64,000 nucleotides of DNA from Anseranas semipalmata (GCA_013399115.1 VXAA01007270.1:569257-633256); one strand, 5' to 3'. Positions 14,911 to 27,900 are shown, counted from the stretch's first letter. The notes: generated from the letters alone by a model not told the origin. Made by a program: numbers and translations.

Positions 14911-15909
14911 CTTAAGTATACATTAACCAAGATAAGCTGTGTTTGCCAGTGCTTTAATCTCAGTGGGAGACTGTTATTGCTGGAGTCAGACTCTTGAGCA
15001 CCAGCTGAGGATAGGAAACGAGATTCTGGCATGCAGGGTGTGGGAGGAATATCTCTTTCTCTACCCCCCTTATTTTGTTTCAGAGTACATACACAAATAA
15101 CATTCACATGTGGCCACAAGTGATGTAACGCATGCAACTGACTCCAGAAGAAGCTTTGCTTGTGAGCATGGATCATTTTATACTACTAGTAATTAATATG
15201 TTGCCACTCCACTAGGTAATATAGATCATTTCAGAATGCAAAGTGCTTTTTCTGTGAGAAGTTGGAAATCTATTTGTATTTCTGTCATCTGTCACTTAGA
15301 ATACCAGGAGTGCTGTGGCACACAGACGCTTGTGTGTGTAGCTCGATTGTCAGGTTCATTCTGTGATTTGCTGTATCAGGAGTCTGTGGCCGCAGGACAC
15401 CCAAAGCACTGTAAAGCCTGTTCCCTTGCAAACATGTTTATGTTCCAACAGAAGCTATACAGCAAAGACCCATTTCCAGTTGTTTAAATTAAATACCACA
15501 ATGGCAAAATTTGCCAAAATTGCCCATGTACTGGGTGGGTGGTGGAATAATAGAAAAATGGCAAATTTCTTCTGACTCCAGGGGGAATAGGGAGCTAGTG
15601 TTTGGAAAGTAATCACAAAACTGCAGCATCTATTATTAAAAATATATATATATAAAATAAAGTCATACAAGGTTTGTATACATTGGCTCAAGAAACAAGA
15701 GTTCAAATTTTCTCCTCTGGCTCATGGAGGGTCACTGGGAGAAGGCTCTATATGAAGTGCAACTGTACTGAAGACAGCACATCAGTGTGAAACGGGGTAT
15801 GTGAAATCAGATTCAGAGCCAGCATGAAAACCTTCTCAGCAAAGGCAGTTTTAACACACATGGAAGGTATTAGCACAGTCCCTCCCCAGATAGCACAGAT
15901 AGTGTCAGG

Positions 15910-15934
15910 AAAAAAAAGAAAAAAAAAAAAAAAA
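15910..15934. repeat. poly(A) tract
   Basis: Eight A, one G, then sixteen A. No retroposon body is recognisable immediately upstream, so I treat it as simple sequence, not as the tail of a retrocopy. Confidence 0.7.
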
Positions 15935-15984
15935 GGCTTTCCTGGATCAAGTATAGATTGCCAGGGCTTAAATTGCATGATAAT

Positions 15985-16130
15985 GAGCCTGTATTGCTGC
16001 TATTTATTTTAAGTACCGGCAATGTATTTGGCACCACACAAGGCAAAAGTAAAGAATGTCTTCATCCGAAAGAACTTACGGTATGAAAGCAGATAAAGGT
16101 AACATGACATATGAAGGGACATACAGGAAG
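15985..16130 (+). repeat. possible ancient interspersed repeat remnant
   Basis: The pattern TATTTATT..., then AAGAACTTACGGTATGAAAG, then CAGATAAAGG, resembles a widespread old amniote repeat that carries a 'gagcttacagtctaa ... agacaaagg' module. The match is degraded. This is recognition from memory only; a RepeatMasker search would settle it. Confidence 0.35.
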
Positions 16131-17639
16131 TATTGTAGTCAAACGTAAATTACTGTCCTTTACAGTAAAATTACACTCTGTGTGAATAAGCTCTCTGTGG
16201 CCCCAGATAGGTTTCAGCTCCCAATAATCTAATGCTGTAATACATTCTAATTGGTTTCAAAATACAAATGCAATATTTTGTCTTAAAAAAAATATACTTG
16301 GAAGGGCTTGTTTTGGGGTTTGTCAAAAGCAAACTTAAAAGACTTTGCCTCACTCAGACTCGTCAACCTAAAGAGAAAAAAAAACACCCAATCCATTCTC
16401 TTAATTTATTTTTTTTTTCAGCAATTCAAATAACAATTCTTTATTATCTTTACTTTCAAATTAATTAAATCACTATAAAAAGTACTGGAAACCATAAGAC
16501 CCCAAGGACCCTTATGACTTGTACAGCTTGCTGCTGGGAAGCAGCTTGCACTTGGATTTTGCTCTCCTTCCCTTGCAACATACGCTTTCTAATTGCTGCA
16601 GGTGGAGTTAGAGCTGGTCTTTAACACACAGCCAGCCTTGTTCTTTCAATTTGGAATGAAATTTAAAATTAAAGCTGGCTTTACAGGGCCCTGTGAACTT
16701 CCCTTTCAGGTCAGTGGGAACCCTACCATTACCTCCAGTAGGCACAGGAAGAGATCTTCAATGCTAAACAAATTACTTTGGGGCTATCTGTATGTGCCTC
16801 AAGTCCGCACACTATACCTCTTACAAGAGCAAACTGAGACGGTTGTTTGAAAAAAAGTGATGGTGACAAGAGAGGATCTGTGAAGCATTGCCTGTTGTAT
16901 GCTGCTCTGGAAGACAGGGTGCATGAACAGCATTTGTACCTCTTTGGCCTCGGCCAGGAGCCAAAGCTAGTGGGCTGTTCCTGAGAATCACACCCTGGTG
17001 TCAATTGTCTCTATATAAAGGATAGTTGTGGGCAAGAGTTGGGCTTTTGTACTATTTTGTTGACTTAGCTTTCAACCCTGCATAGGAATGTTCTCTATCC
17101 AGAAAAAATAAATCCTGTCTCTTTTTGCCAGAATCTGTTTTTTTGGTTGACTAACTGGCATCCTGACTCATTTGTGATTAGGGAAGGGTGTAGGTTTGAA
17201 GAGGATTTACTGAAGAGGTTGTATTATCTTAAAGTAGATCTATACAATGAGATATTTAAGCAATACTCTGCCTTTGTATAGAGTTTCAACCTAAGACAAG
17301 TTTCAGATGGGGTTTTACAGAAGTGTTTTCAGTATTTTCGTGGTGATGGGACAGGCAACATTTGTTGAATCTGAAGAGTGTTAGATGGGATTAACTTCAC
17401 GCTCAAGGCAGGAAAGCCACCTGATACCAAGTTGGAAGGGAAGTGGTCTTGACCATTGCAGAAGTGGTCTGACATGAATAGGGTATCATTGAATGAGAAC
17501 ACATGCAGAATACTTTATTTAAGGAAGAGAGATCAAATCAGTCGGGATAGGATGAAAAACAAGCTAAAAAGCCATTTTCCAGAAAAGGGTTTAGGGACAT
17601 CATAGGGGATTGGCATCTGAAAACTTCTCGGTGATGTAG
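16131..17639. other. intronic sequence, no gene seen
   Basis: Non-coding sequence. The stretch 16,660-16,760 (GGGCCCTGTGAAC... TCAGTGGGAACCC) looks like a scrap of an old amniote interspersed repeat. Degraded CR1 sequence may extend leftward from 17,640 to about 17,360, where I can no longer see a match. Confidence 0.5.
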
Positions 17640-18100
17640 CACTATTGTGGAAAAGCAGATGTGCTACGGGATGTGATAAACAGGAATGCTGTGTCTAAAA
17701 AGTGTGAAGTGATCCTTCCACTTGGTGCTGGCAAGGCATCCAACAAGAAGATGGTGTCCGGTTTTGCACACCACATTGTGGAAGGACATGGGCTGATTCA
17801 ATAATCAGGAAATACTGATTCAATAATCAGGAAAAATCAAGAACAATATTTGAAAATTTAGAAAAAAAAAACTTTAAAGAAATATAAGAGTTACTGGTTT
17901 CGTTAGTACAGAAAGGAGGCATGATAAAAGTCTTTGAATAGGTAGAAAGATACTATAATGAGGAAGGGTGTAGGCTATTCTTTGGATTGACTAAGAATGG
18001 GACAAAAATACCAGCATAAATTGCAGCAAAAGTGATTTAGTTAAAGATGAAAAAATGTTTCCCTCTGCAAGGTTGCCTGGGAAATTAAGGGAACCCAGAT
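17640..18100 (+). mobile_element. degraded CR1 LINE fragment (ORF2 C-terminal region)
   Basis: CR1 is the main non-LTR retrotransposon of birds and other sauropsids. The core match runs from AACAGGAATGCTGTGTC near 17,680 through the block at about 17,920-18,095. Translated at 17,920 it reads MIKVFE, a stop, then VERYYNEEG, the counterpart of the CR1 C-terminal 'MIEVFK..KGYY.EEG' stretch. This is followed by ISCSKSDL-like and LPREV-like positions, all broken by stops and indels. It lacks the 3' tail and the 5' half and is inactive. It is clearly older than the CR1 at 31.5 kb. Confidence 0.72.
17793..17835. repeat. 22-bp tandem duplication inside the old CR1
   Basis: CTGATTCAATAATCAGGAAA occurs twice at a 22-base period (17,793 and 17,815). 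The near-identity of the copies, inside an otherwise very diverged CR1, shows the duplication is much younger than the insertion. Each unit also contains the inverted pair CTGATT/AATCAG. Confidence 0.85.
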
Positions 18101-20639
18101 CTCCCATGTCTTCTGTTATGATGTTATAACTGCTCAACTGTTGCACAAAATCTGAATATTATCTCTTGTGGCCTCAGGAACTGCTATGTGCTGGTTTCAA
18201 GTTGGTCAGTGTGTGCTCAAGGTGTGTGTAAGCTGTGGGGCATGAGGGCCTTGTGTTTAGGCACCTCCCTGTCTTGAATTATGATGGAGTTTCATTGTGA
18301 GTTAGACACATTCCAGCCCACAGAAGGGCAACCGTGCACATGTGCACCCACGTTGGCCCAGCTGAATTTAGGACACTGGAAATTTTTGACATCCTGAATC
18401 ACCATTTGAGCTATTCTTGCCTACAATATGTAGTTTGGATCTTGTCTTCAACAGAGGCAACAAAGTACCCAAACAATGAGGTAATCATAAAGCCATAGTG
18501 TTACTTAATCAATAATGTTATACTTCTGAATTGCCAGTGGGAGGTGATCAGAAACTGAGGTACTAGTGGTGCAGTTGTACTACAAGGCAGAGTCATGAAG
18601 AATGATGTATTTGTGCACAAGCTGTTAATTTTGTGCTTCTTTTCATATATTAGGAAGAGTTGGATCAACAAGTCCTGTTTTTTGAAGTGTTTTGTGTTAC
18701 CATAGTATGTTATTTTTCCCATAATATGATCTAGATGTATATTAAGTACATTACTGAGATATCGCTAGAACTTTAGGGGAAACATATTTATAGCTATCAT
18801 GAGAACAAGTAATCTATTTTGGATAACCAAAATGTGTTCCCCAGACATGACAAACTGTAGGCCAGTTAAGGTGAACTATTTCCACCCATTCCTCCCCACC
18901 TTTTTTTTTTTTTCTCCTCTAACAGTGATAGAATATGAATTAAGAGCACAAAGCTCTTAGGCACTTTAGATTAAAGCTAAAACATAGTAATGATAGCTTG
19001 ATGATTGAATGACGTCTGCCAAACTTCCTCAGGGACTTCAATAATATGAGGGTAATAGATCATTAGAAGTGTTGAACACTGTGTCTGACATGTTTAAATT
19101 TATGTATCACATTCCTCTAAAATAATAACTAGTAAAAGGTTAAAAGCTTTGGAGGGATGTGGGATATGCATGCTAAACCACAGAATAGGTGATAGTTCAA
19201 ACTGGTGGTGCCAGTTAAGTAGTTCAAGATTACCTACTAGTATATTTTAAATATGTTAAGGGGGAACTTAATTATAACAACCTTAACTATATATTCTTTC
19301 AATTATTTATTTATTTATTTATAATTATGAGAATGGTTTATGTGAACGTATCACAGTTAGGAACTGATGTGCGCTAGGATCATGAACAGAATTCAGAACT
19401 ATTGCTCAGCTTAGTGGAAAATAATCCATGAACTATTGTAAATCCATCATTTTGGATCATGTCCTTATAGACCTGTATAGTAAGAAATTATGTAATAACT
19501 TAGTTTATGACAGCTAAAAGATTATCAAGAGTCTTAGCATTGGGTGCTAAGAATGTTATAGTTCCTCCTCTGATGAAGTTCTTTAAAGGAAAAGACACCT
19601 CAAAGGGAAACGTAGCTTTGTTTCCACTAAGATGACCACCTTGCCTGCTGTTTTAGGTGCAGCAGATCTCTACAGAAACAATGCCAACTGTTATAAGGGA
19701 ATCCTGAGTTAAACAGGAGCATCTCTAGATGAAAATATGGAAGGGCTGTTCTTGCATTTTTCTTCTCCTCCCCAAACTTATCAAATCCCCTCTCTTCTTC
19801 TAGTGACAGGCCTGCCCCCTGCTCTCTCTCTGTGATACCCTCGATGGCTAATGTATGGCATAGCTCAGCCACAGTCATGACATTGCCATATATCTGAAAC
19901 TGTGATGGAATGGCATCAGGCCAGACTGCCTGGCCTTTGCTGTAGGTGTTTCCTGGGAATATCGTTGGCTTTGGACTTTCAGCTTGCAAGCAAAGTTCAA
20001 AAGCCTTTGGGAAGTCCAGAATTTCTATTCTTCATAGAGTAGAAGGGTGGATATTACCTAGACTTGTGCTCATATTTCATGTGAACTATGTGGTATGAAT
20101 CCTTCTCAGGTTACTTTTTTGGCCATGGAACTACGTTGTAGTAATAGATGTATATAATGCCTTACATCGTTCTACCAAATGTATCAAAACTTTGAGTTTG
20201 GTTTCTGTGAGACTGTTTTCATAGTGCGGTATCATGTAACTTCTCTTCATTTAACATCTAAGTGTCATAAAGTACATGTGGCTTAGCTTTCTTTTTTATG
20301 TAGCTTTGGTTATAGCATAGTCATTATATTGGAAAATTATACTGAGAGACAGAAGACAGAGAGGGAAATAATGATGGCTTTGGAAAAGTAACAATTTCAG
20401 GAATACTGCTGACATAGTTGCTACTATTGTTACTCATTAGCTTCAGTGTGACCAGGACTGAGACCCTGAGATTAACTAGAAGTGTTCCTATTTATGCAAA
20501 TATCTGTTAGGTTGCTCAGTGATGATTTGAGTGGCATTTTTATTTAAAAGGGACTCTAAGATGTGTTTGTTCATATTGAAGTCTCTTTTTCCCCCTTTCT
20601 CTTTCTTTTTATATGTATGAATTTATGACAGAAGCAAAT

Positions 20640-20950
20640 GATGGCCTGTTTCTCCCTCCTTGTCCTCGCATTGATCTTTACACTCCGGGAGGTGTGCACA
20701 CCCTTGGTAGCAGCCTGCCATCTGACTGTGTAAATGTGGCCCCGGAGCTGGGAGCGGCGGGCAGCTGCATACCTTGGGGTAGCTCTCTGGCAGGAGGCCT
20801 CCTCCTGCTTCACTCAGACATGTCAGGACAGCAGCTTGAAATGCTTTGTGAAAATGCAATATGAAGTGAAAAGCTGCTCCCATTGCTTTTCAAACGCTGC
20901 AGCATAGATGAATCTCCAATCTCCAAAAGGTGGTACTAAGAATTACCCCA
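20640..20950. promoter_or_regulatory. candidate conserved non-coding element (GC-richer patch)
   Basis: An isolated GC-richer block (GAGCTGGGAGCGGCGGGCAG) in AT-rich surroundings, passing into GAAAATGCAATATGAAGTG and CTTTTCAAACGCTGCAGC. Open frames exist on both strands, but none has a domain and no splice signals support an exon. Regulatory function is inferred from texture only. Confidence 0.25.
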
Positions 20951-21849
20951 ATGCCGCTGAAGTTGAAAAGTGCAAAGGGTGCAGACATATTCCCTTGGCA
21001 GCTGTTTGGATATTCCAGAGTGTCTCATCATAAAAGGCAGAAAATTTAATATCTCATTAGGAATACTACCTTAATGAAAGTCAACAATGAAGTTAGAAGG
21101 CCAAGTCAAAGAAGGGAGAGGGATTTTCTCATTCCTGAATGTTTTATCAAAGATTCTGTGGCATACAGCAGCAGTAGAAGGCTTACTGTAATTTTGAAAG
21201 AAAGCCTGCGTGTACCTAATACAGTGGAACAACAGGTCATGAGATAATATTGTAAACATAATCTCTGTCAGAACAATGATTGTCTGAGTTATCCATGGCA
21301 TAAGTTGAAACTCTCCAGAGACAACCATGGGAATTGTTAAATTCTCCTTTACTTCCTTCACATAAGGAGATCACCAAAAGTCAACAGTTCTTCATTGCAC
21401 AAACAAAGGGAGCAGAATTTGGCCTTTGTTGAGGAAACTCAAAACTGAAAATATGAGTCCCATATTCTTGACAAACAGGTGCCTTCTTGATCAGGTATGA
21501 AGTCCTTGTTTTACGTCTTTTTTTTTAATCTAGCTTTTATCTAAGAAATACTACCAATTAATTGCAGAGTCACATTCCTTTTTTCTTTCTGTTTTTAAAT
21601 TGAACATAAATCTACTATGTACTTTTCTGATATTTCCCCTTTTCTTCCTTCTGAGCTGAGAAGTACAATGTCATTCCAACCTTTGGGTTCAGAAAGTGAC
21701 ATGAAGCTTCATCTCTGAGTATGAAACCACTGGATAGAGGAGTAGATATTTATGTTCTCAAGTGAAAGGGGAGATTTTCAATAATATTCATCATGTTTAC
21801 TGTTTATTAAATGAGAGTGGAGTTATTAAAAAATGTAATTCTTTTGCAA

Positions 21850-22040
21850 ATCTCCGTCACAGAGCATATCTGCTGATTTAAAGGTATCCTGATAAATATT
21901 TGCATTTAGAAACCTTATGTGAATTTGAGGCATAGCTAGTGAGATGTCAGATCAATGAAATTTTTAGTTTATGTTGGTAGCTGGCAAGAGGGAGAATCCA
22001 TTTGCATATTTCTTGACTAATGAGAAGTTATGTGAACATT
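21850..22040. promoter_or_regulatory. candidate element with two POU-octamer sites
   Basis: Two exact ATTTGCAT octamers (21,898-21,905 and 22,000-22,007) lie 102 bases apart on the same strand, with TGATTTAAAGG and CTAATGAGAAG words nearby. ATTTGCAT is the established POU-domain octamer. That this is an enhancer is inference. Confidence 0.28.
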
Positions 22041-22312
22041 TTCTTTCAGCCAGCCCTCTGAAAAGTCAATGAATAGGAAAAGCTTTACATGGCAGAAAAA
22101 AAATAGTGCTGTATAAGAATTGAGATGGCATCCTATTTTGGAAGCAATATGTGAGATAATGAATAAAATGAAAAGGTTAATTCAAAATGTGGAAGCAGTT
22201 GCAGTGTACATGAAGGAAAGCTATGTAGCAGTGGAAATACTATGGCACAGATCAGGTGCTTACTCCAAAAGAAGAGCAAGTGATGTGTTTTTTACTTCAT
22301 TTATGTATTCTT

Positions 22313-22362
22313 CATATGCCACTAAATATTGTGGCATATGGAACGTGGAATATTGTGGCAGT
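22313..22362. repeat. perfect 10-bp inverted repeat plus 12-bp direct repeat
   Basis: CATATGCCAC (22,313-22,322) pairs perfectly with GTGGCATATG (22,331-22,340) around the 8-base loop TAAATATT. The loop and right arm contribute AATATTGTGGCA (22,325-22,336), which recurs at 22,349-22,360. The combination suggests a small local duplication of an inverted repeat. No mobile element is recognised. Confidence 0.8.
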
Positions 22363-24819
22363 TATGCCTGCTTTCTTTTGAGGTTTTGAGGTATTGTCAT
22401 GACATCAGTTGTGCATTGCTTGAGAATCTTGCTAAGACTCTATCTACTGTGTGTTTTACTTGGGTGTCTGATTAATCCCAGGGTAGTCCATTGGGTTAAT
22501 TTTGGTTTTGTTTTTGTAGTTTCTCACCTTGAGGAGTTAGGTCCCAGCTCTGAGATATGCCATGAAAGTGCCTGTTTTTATCTCCTATATAATTTCGTGA
22601 GTGCTCTCTTACTTTCTGACTCCAAAGTGATTGTTTCAGGAGGTCTGATCCAGAGGGATCTGCCTCTCTTATTTCTTCTACTCCGGCTTTTTTATGTGTC
22701 AAAGAAAGCTGATGATAAACATTGTATGCACTTGAGTATGCATGTGTAGAGAGAGGATGAACAAGTCCTTCTGGCTACTTAAATGCTACTCATGCTCTTG
22801 AAATCAATAGGACTCAGAATAGTTTTGGACTGGCTGCCTTCACAGGGATGAATTTCATCCATGGAGAGCTCTTAGCAGCTCAGGAGTTAAATGCTGTGCT
22901 TTCCCAGAGAGTAGAATTTCCTCCTCCCTCATGTCTAATTGAAGGGTACATATCTATGATCTACTCTGAACAGATTTTGCATTCACTGCACCCAATGTAA
23001 TATGTCAGATTAAAGACTAATTGATATTAATTGTCAGTTTGACAGGTATTTACGTAATACACCTGTGATTTGTCCATGCTGCAACATCAAAGAACAATGT
23101 AGTCCATTGTCAATCTTGTATTTTTTTCCCCTCTGGAAGACCAATTCATTGTTCAAGAGCAAATATGAAGTATCTTTCAGCAGGTTTGCATTGGCATGTT
23201 TCCTGCCCAATTATGATCTGACTAACAATAGAACCTATGCTGATTTTGTAATGGTAATTCCAAAATGATCAGGAATCACTCTGAAGCACATATTTTCTGA
23301 TTAGCAAGTTCCAAACTCTCATCATCCTGCTATGAAACGGTCCTTTTACATTTTGTAGTATGTGGGATCTGACTCACCTTTGCATTATACTCTTCAGTTT
23401 TATCTCGATGTAACCCCCATTGACTTAATTACACTGGCATAAGGACGGAATGGGGAAAAAGTGAATCACACCCACTAACAAGTCCATCGTGTAAATATGG
23501 GAGTTGTCCCTTTGTCTTCAAGGAGGTTTCTCAGATGGACTACTCACCAAAATGAGGTGACTCTGCTAGACAGTGCCAGATATTCTTTGCTATTTTTAGC
23601 AACTTGAAAGAAAACAGAGGTGTATTCACCCAACTGTGTCTCACAGTGCAAAAAGAAGATATGCATCAGAAGCCTATATGCATAGAAATTACTAGAAATT
23701 GGAAAATACAAAGTAGGAATTTGATTTAGTTGATAAGGCAAGGCATGGTCTTTCAATCAAAGAAAGTATTGAATGTAATTCTGACATTATTTTTGGCCAA
23801 CGTGCAGCCTATGCAATGTACTGTTACCTGTAGAAGAGATGAGGAAGAGAGAAAGTCTGAACAGTAGTTTAGGGCCACACTAAAATACAGTGGAAGGAAT
23901 GCAAAAATAAATGTATTTTAACCATCCCAGTGCTAGGAGAAACTTCAGTCCCTGTACTGCAGGGGACACGAGACCATGAGGCTTCAAAAAGATTTGGAAT
24001 CGTGGCATTCTTGAAGCAGGGGCTGCAGCATGAATTCAGCAGAAGAGTGCAGCAGTGAGTATGAATTAACCAGCCCTGGGATCTCCGAGGGGTGTTGGGA
24101 GGCCCGAGTTTCCTCTGAGACGTGTAACATGATGCCCAATACCCCAAGCTATGTCTAGCAGGCAGGATTTAACCTTTAACTGGCATGATTTCAACTCTAT
24201 CAACAAAAGATCTCGGTCTTCTGCCACAAACAAACAAGTCTAAATTATCTGGTCTGAATAATTGAACGGGGTTTTGTTTGTTTGTTTATTTCAATTACTG
24301 TTTGTGGTAGCAGTGGGTGTAATGAAATCTCGCCACTGCTTTCTGCCTTCTGTCAGCTTTGTAGCATTGCGCGTCTCTGACCCTTTGTATTGCATGTCAT
24401 TATTCATCATATTTATCCACTGCTTCTTGAGTCTCCCTTTATTTTTCATTCTTTAGTATCTAGTGTATCACTATCCAAGAACACAATCGTCTTCTGCAAA
24501 TCGTCTTTTTCAAATCTTCTGTGAGAGCGTTATTTTTTTCTCATAGTCTTTCCTTTATTAGTTAATTCTTTTTCTTATGTTTTTAAGTCCTTTCTATTCC
24601 TCTGAATGATTTTTTTCAGGCAATGTCTTTTCCAGTTTTCATAGTCCAGCATCCTGACCTCTGTAACACTACCGGCATGTCAAGTGTGCCAGTTTTTGTT
24701 GTTCTCAAGATGTTCTTTGTTTAGATGTCCTCTGATTTTCTCGAAGTGCTACATTTACCTGTATTGCTGTGACTACAACTATCTTTTATTTTAAATGTCA
24801 TTGCTACCATGTGAAAATC

Positions 24820-24903
24820 ATTATATTAAGTGTCATATGAGCTCTGCTCTTCTTCACGCAAAGATTATTATAATAAATGTCATCTGAGCCTGGCTCTTCT
24901 TCA
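24820..24903. repeat. imperfect tandem duplication, period about 47 bp
   Basis: The unit at 24,820-24,856 (ATTATATTAAGTGTCAT... ending GCTCTTCTTCA) recurs at 24,867-24,903 (ATTATAATAAATGTCAT... ending GCTCTTCTTCA) with a few substitutions. A weaker third copy may precede it (TTTATTTTAAATGTCATTG at about 24,785). Confidence 0.65.
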
Positions 24904-27900
24904 ATTTAGCTTGCCATGTGACTTTTCTGGGATTTACTGTTAACTCCCATGGCATCAGTGTCAGATATTTGTTCTTTTGCTTTGCCCTCTCACTTTGCAT
25001 AAACAAGTTATTGCTATATATTTTTAATTCCCGCATTATTTCTGTGAGCACCTGCCTACTGGAATGCCCTCTGCTCCATGCTCCTGTGCATGTTTTATTT
25101 ACCCTGCAAGGTCAATACACTGTTCCCAGTTCTGCTTGTTGTTGCACTAATGCAGATGTAGTCCTTCCACCTCCTTCCTCGTTCCTAAGTAATGAATGCA
25201 GCCCTCGTTTACATAGGTAACAACCAAGCTTTGAGCCTCTTTCTCTCTCTTTCCACTTTCCATTGTTAATTTGGTTTCTGTGACCTAGTATTTGTCCCGT
25301 GCTCAGCCATCACCTCACGGCTCTGGAGCTGAGCAGCCGATCATGGTCCAGCTTGACTCGCGGGAGTTTTCCCAGTGCTCAGTCTTGCTGCCGAGGTTTT
25401 ATTTTGGATGTCATTTCACTGGTTCCATGAAGGAGTGAGGCAGCCAGGCCAGCTGCCTGTAAAACGCCTGCCCGCTTGGTGCCTGTGGTACAGAAATGCT
25501 TCCTGGCCCTGCCTCATCCAAGGCTGCCGCTGTGTATTTAACTATTGGTGCTGTGTGTGTGTGTGTGAGTCTATCTGAGAAGGCAAAACCGGTCTGTTAA
25601 AGACTGTTTCATCAGCTCTTGTTGGCTGAAAGTGTGAATGTGCCTTGTTTAAGAGAGGTGTCCAGGCTGTTTACTTTAGGTTTTGAACTATAGCCAGATT
25701 ATATTTCTGAGGAGGTCGCTATTGCTTTTTAAAGATGTAACCTCCTATTTTTGTTCATCAGCTCAAAGGTATTTCCTAATCATTGTCTGTGTTTGGCAAA
25801 AGAACAGCAAGTAAAAAAGGAGCTTTGTATTTTGCCCGGTCTTGGTAGACACGTATATTAAAATTCAATGTCCTTTTATTTGAACAATATTCATAAGAGA
25901 AAATATTAATTATTATTAATGTTAGAATGTTATTATTTTGCTTTATGCCTTAGGAGATGGCAGTCTCTGTGGTAGCATTAATTAATATGTAGCTTGGGTG
26001 TGTAGGCAGAAAGCAAATCATATCCTAGCAGATTATTCAACATTAACATGTAGTCTTCCATCTCCTACTGTACTTTCAAAGCGATTCTCATCCACTGTAC
26101 TGCAACCTTGAACTAACATTACGTTAACAAATTTATAACTTGGAAATTATTCTGCTGACATCAGAGCTGTTACACCATGCAAAACCTGTTTAAAATTAGG
26201 TATTTCGTTTTTTAAATTTTAAAATGTTGTGTTCTAAGTAGTATTTGCACACTTCAGTAATTGATGGTTTGGAGCTACTTTTCTTTTTTGTGTTCTAAAA
26301 TTAAGGTTTCTATAGTTTTTTTGTCTGTTTTCTCCTCTCTTCTTCTTTTCATGATTGCTCCCTCAGGCAAAATCACTGATTTCCTATCTTTCCCTTGCTA
26401 TCAGTCAGTTTATATTATAAACCAACATACTGAATTGTCTGCTAGTTCATTCTTAATATGGATTATTTTCAATGTGAACAGAGCATGCAGGAATCTCCTG
26501 CTTTACAAAATGGAAACTGCCTGCCTGTCAATCTGTCTAGGCACACATAGTATTATATACTAAAAAAAAAAAAAAAAATAGAAACCCCACACAAGTTGAA
26601 AGAACATTATTAAGGTACAAAGTCACTTATCTGTGAGCTAGGTAATGCAGACATTGCAGGACATTAATTTGGCCTGATTGCTTTGTCTAGCCCCTACCCA
26701 GAGCCTGTGAGATGTCTGAGCGAGGTTGGACTGTCCAGAAATTTAAGCTATCAGGCCCTATCAGGTCTCTGCTGGGCATGTGCAGAGCGATGCATTTCTT
26801 TTTTCTGAAGGCACATGAGTTGGCCAGGCTTGTGTGAACTTTCACCAGGATGGCAGAACACATACACCTGGCAAAGCTGCCAAAATCCTGCTTTATTTTG
26901 AGTCCCGGCTGTAAAATATGGGACAGTTAGAGCTTTCTAAACATTCCTCAGTTTTCATCTGGCAGCAGCTGAGGCCTTGTGGAGAAATACCACCCCAGGG
27001 GAGGCGCCTGGGGGCCCTGGGACAGAGCCACACGTGGGTCCCATTGTTCTCCTGCTCCATCCAGGCTGGTATGAAAAGGGGCCAGGGAGCAAGAGGGACA
27101 TTTCCGACGCAGAGCACCAACGCACAAGGTCATGGGATGCAGCTTTTCTCCCAGTGCCCTGGGAGGAAGAGGCAAAGGAGGCGTGGGAGGGCATGCATCC
27201 TCGAGGAGGAGGCCATGGCTAGAGGCTGGGTGAGGCTCAGCAGCCCTGTGATGGGAGACGGTAACCAGAGCCACGTCAGTGACCACCCAGGCAACGTTAG
27301 ATGGCCTGTGAAAGGGAGCATAATGTTTTCGCTAGGTGTCTTAGCGCTGAATTTTTCTGTCATGCGAGACAGAAGAACGTGGGGAGTTTATTTTCTTGTT
27401 GTTTTTTATTTTTTTCTTAATTACTCCTGAATACATCGTCTTTGTGCATTCCAAAAATAAGATGAGCCCACCTCCAACCCGAAACAAGGAAGCGCTTTTC
27501 CTGTAAGAGGGCTTCTCCGTAATCTGCTGAGTGACACGCTAGTTTGTACTGTCCTTACGAGCCTCGCATCAACTGCTGCTGCTTACAAGGAGGCCCATAT
27601 CAGATACTTAGGGTGAGCCGATGGCCTGGAGTCATCTCAGAAGCACGCGTTTGCTGGGAGGAGAGCCTTGTGGAAATGAGTGAGCTTGTCTAAAGTTTCC
27701 CAGGGCCCCGCGGCCGTGCTGTGACAGTCAGGCGGTTGAGCAAAGTCAGCCTTGGGAGCGCGGGAGACATGAGGAGGAAGTGGAAGGGGGAGAGGGGAGG
27801 CAGCAGGGGGGCGCAGGGCTCGAATAACAACCGCTGGTGGAAATCCAACCTACACAGGTTGTGTGTGTAGCTGGTGTGAAGATACATTTTTAAAAATTGT

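Larger units (their letters stand above)
9451..15980. other. intronic sequence, no gene seen
   Basis: Unique-looking intronic DNA. It includes a small GC-richer patch at 9,500-9,600, another at 14,530-14,710, and a TA-rich low-complexity tract at about 14,805-14,910. Short open frames on both strands (e.g. 11,265-11,609 and 11,319-11,684 overlapping head to head) are mutual shadows with no domain content. Confidence 0.55.
18101..24819. other. intronic sequence, no gene seen
   Basis: Mostly unique-looking AT-rich DNA. It contains a T-run near 18,900-18,912, a TTTA-rich stretch at about 19,300-19,330, a GC-richer patch at 20,670-20,820, and an old-repeat-like scrap at 23,400-23,475 (CCCCCATTGACTTAATTACA). 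Candidate regulatory blocks and inverted repeats inside it are listed separately. No gene is recognised. Confidence 0.55.

Noticed and set aside
14669..15176. minus-strand frames with apparent hydrophobic Tyr/Ile/His segments
   Set aside because: They translate the TA/GTA low-complexity tract at 14,805-14,910.
26918..27430. 170-codon + strand frame with an ATG start
   Set aside because: No domain or family is recognised. Equally long frames overlap on the opposite strand, the local GC is raised (fewer chance stops), and no splice or promoter context supports it.
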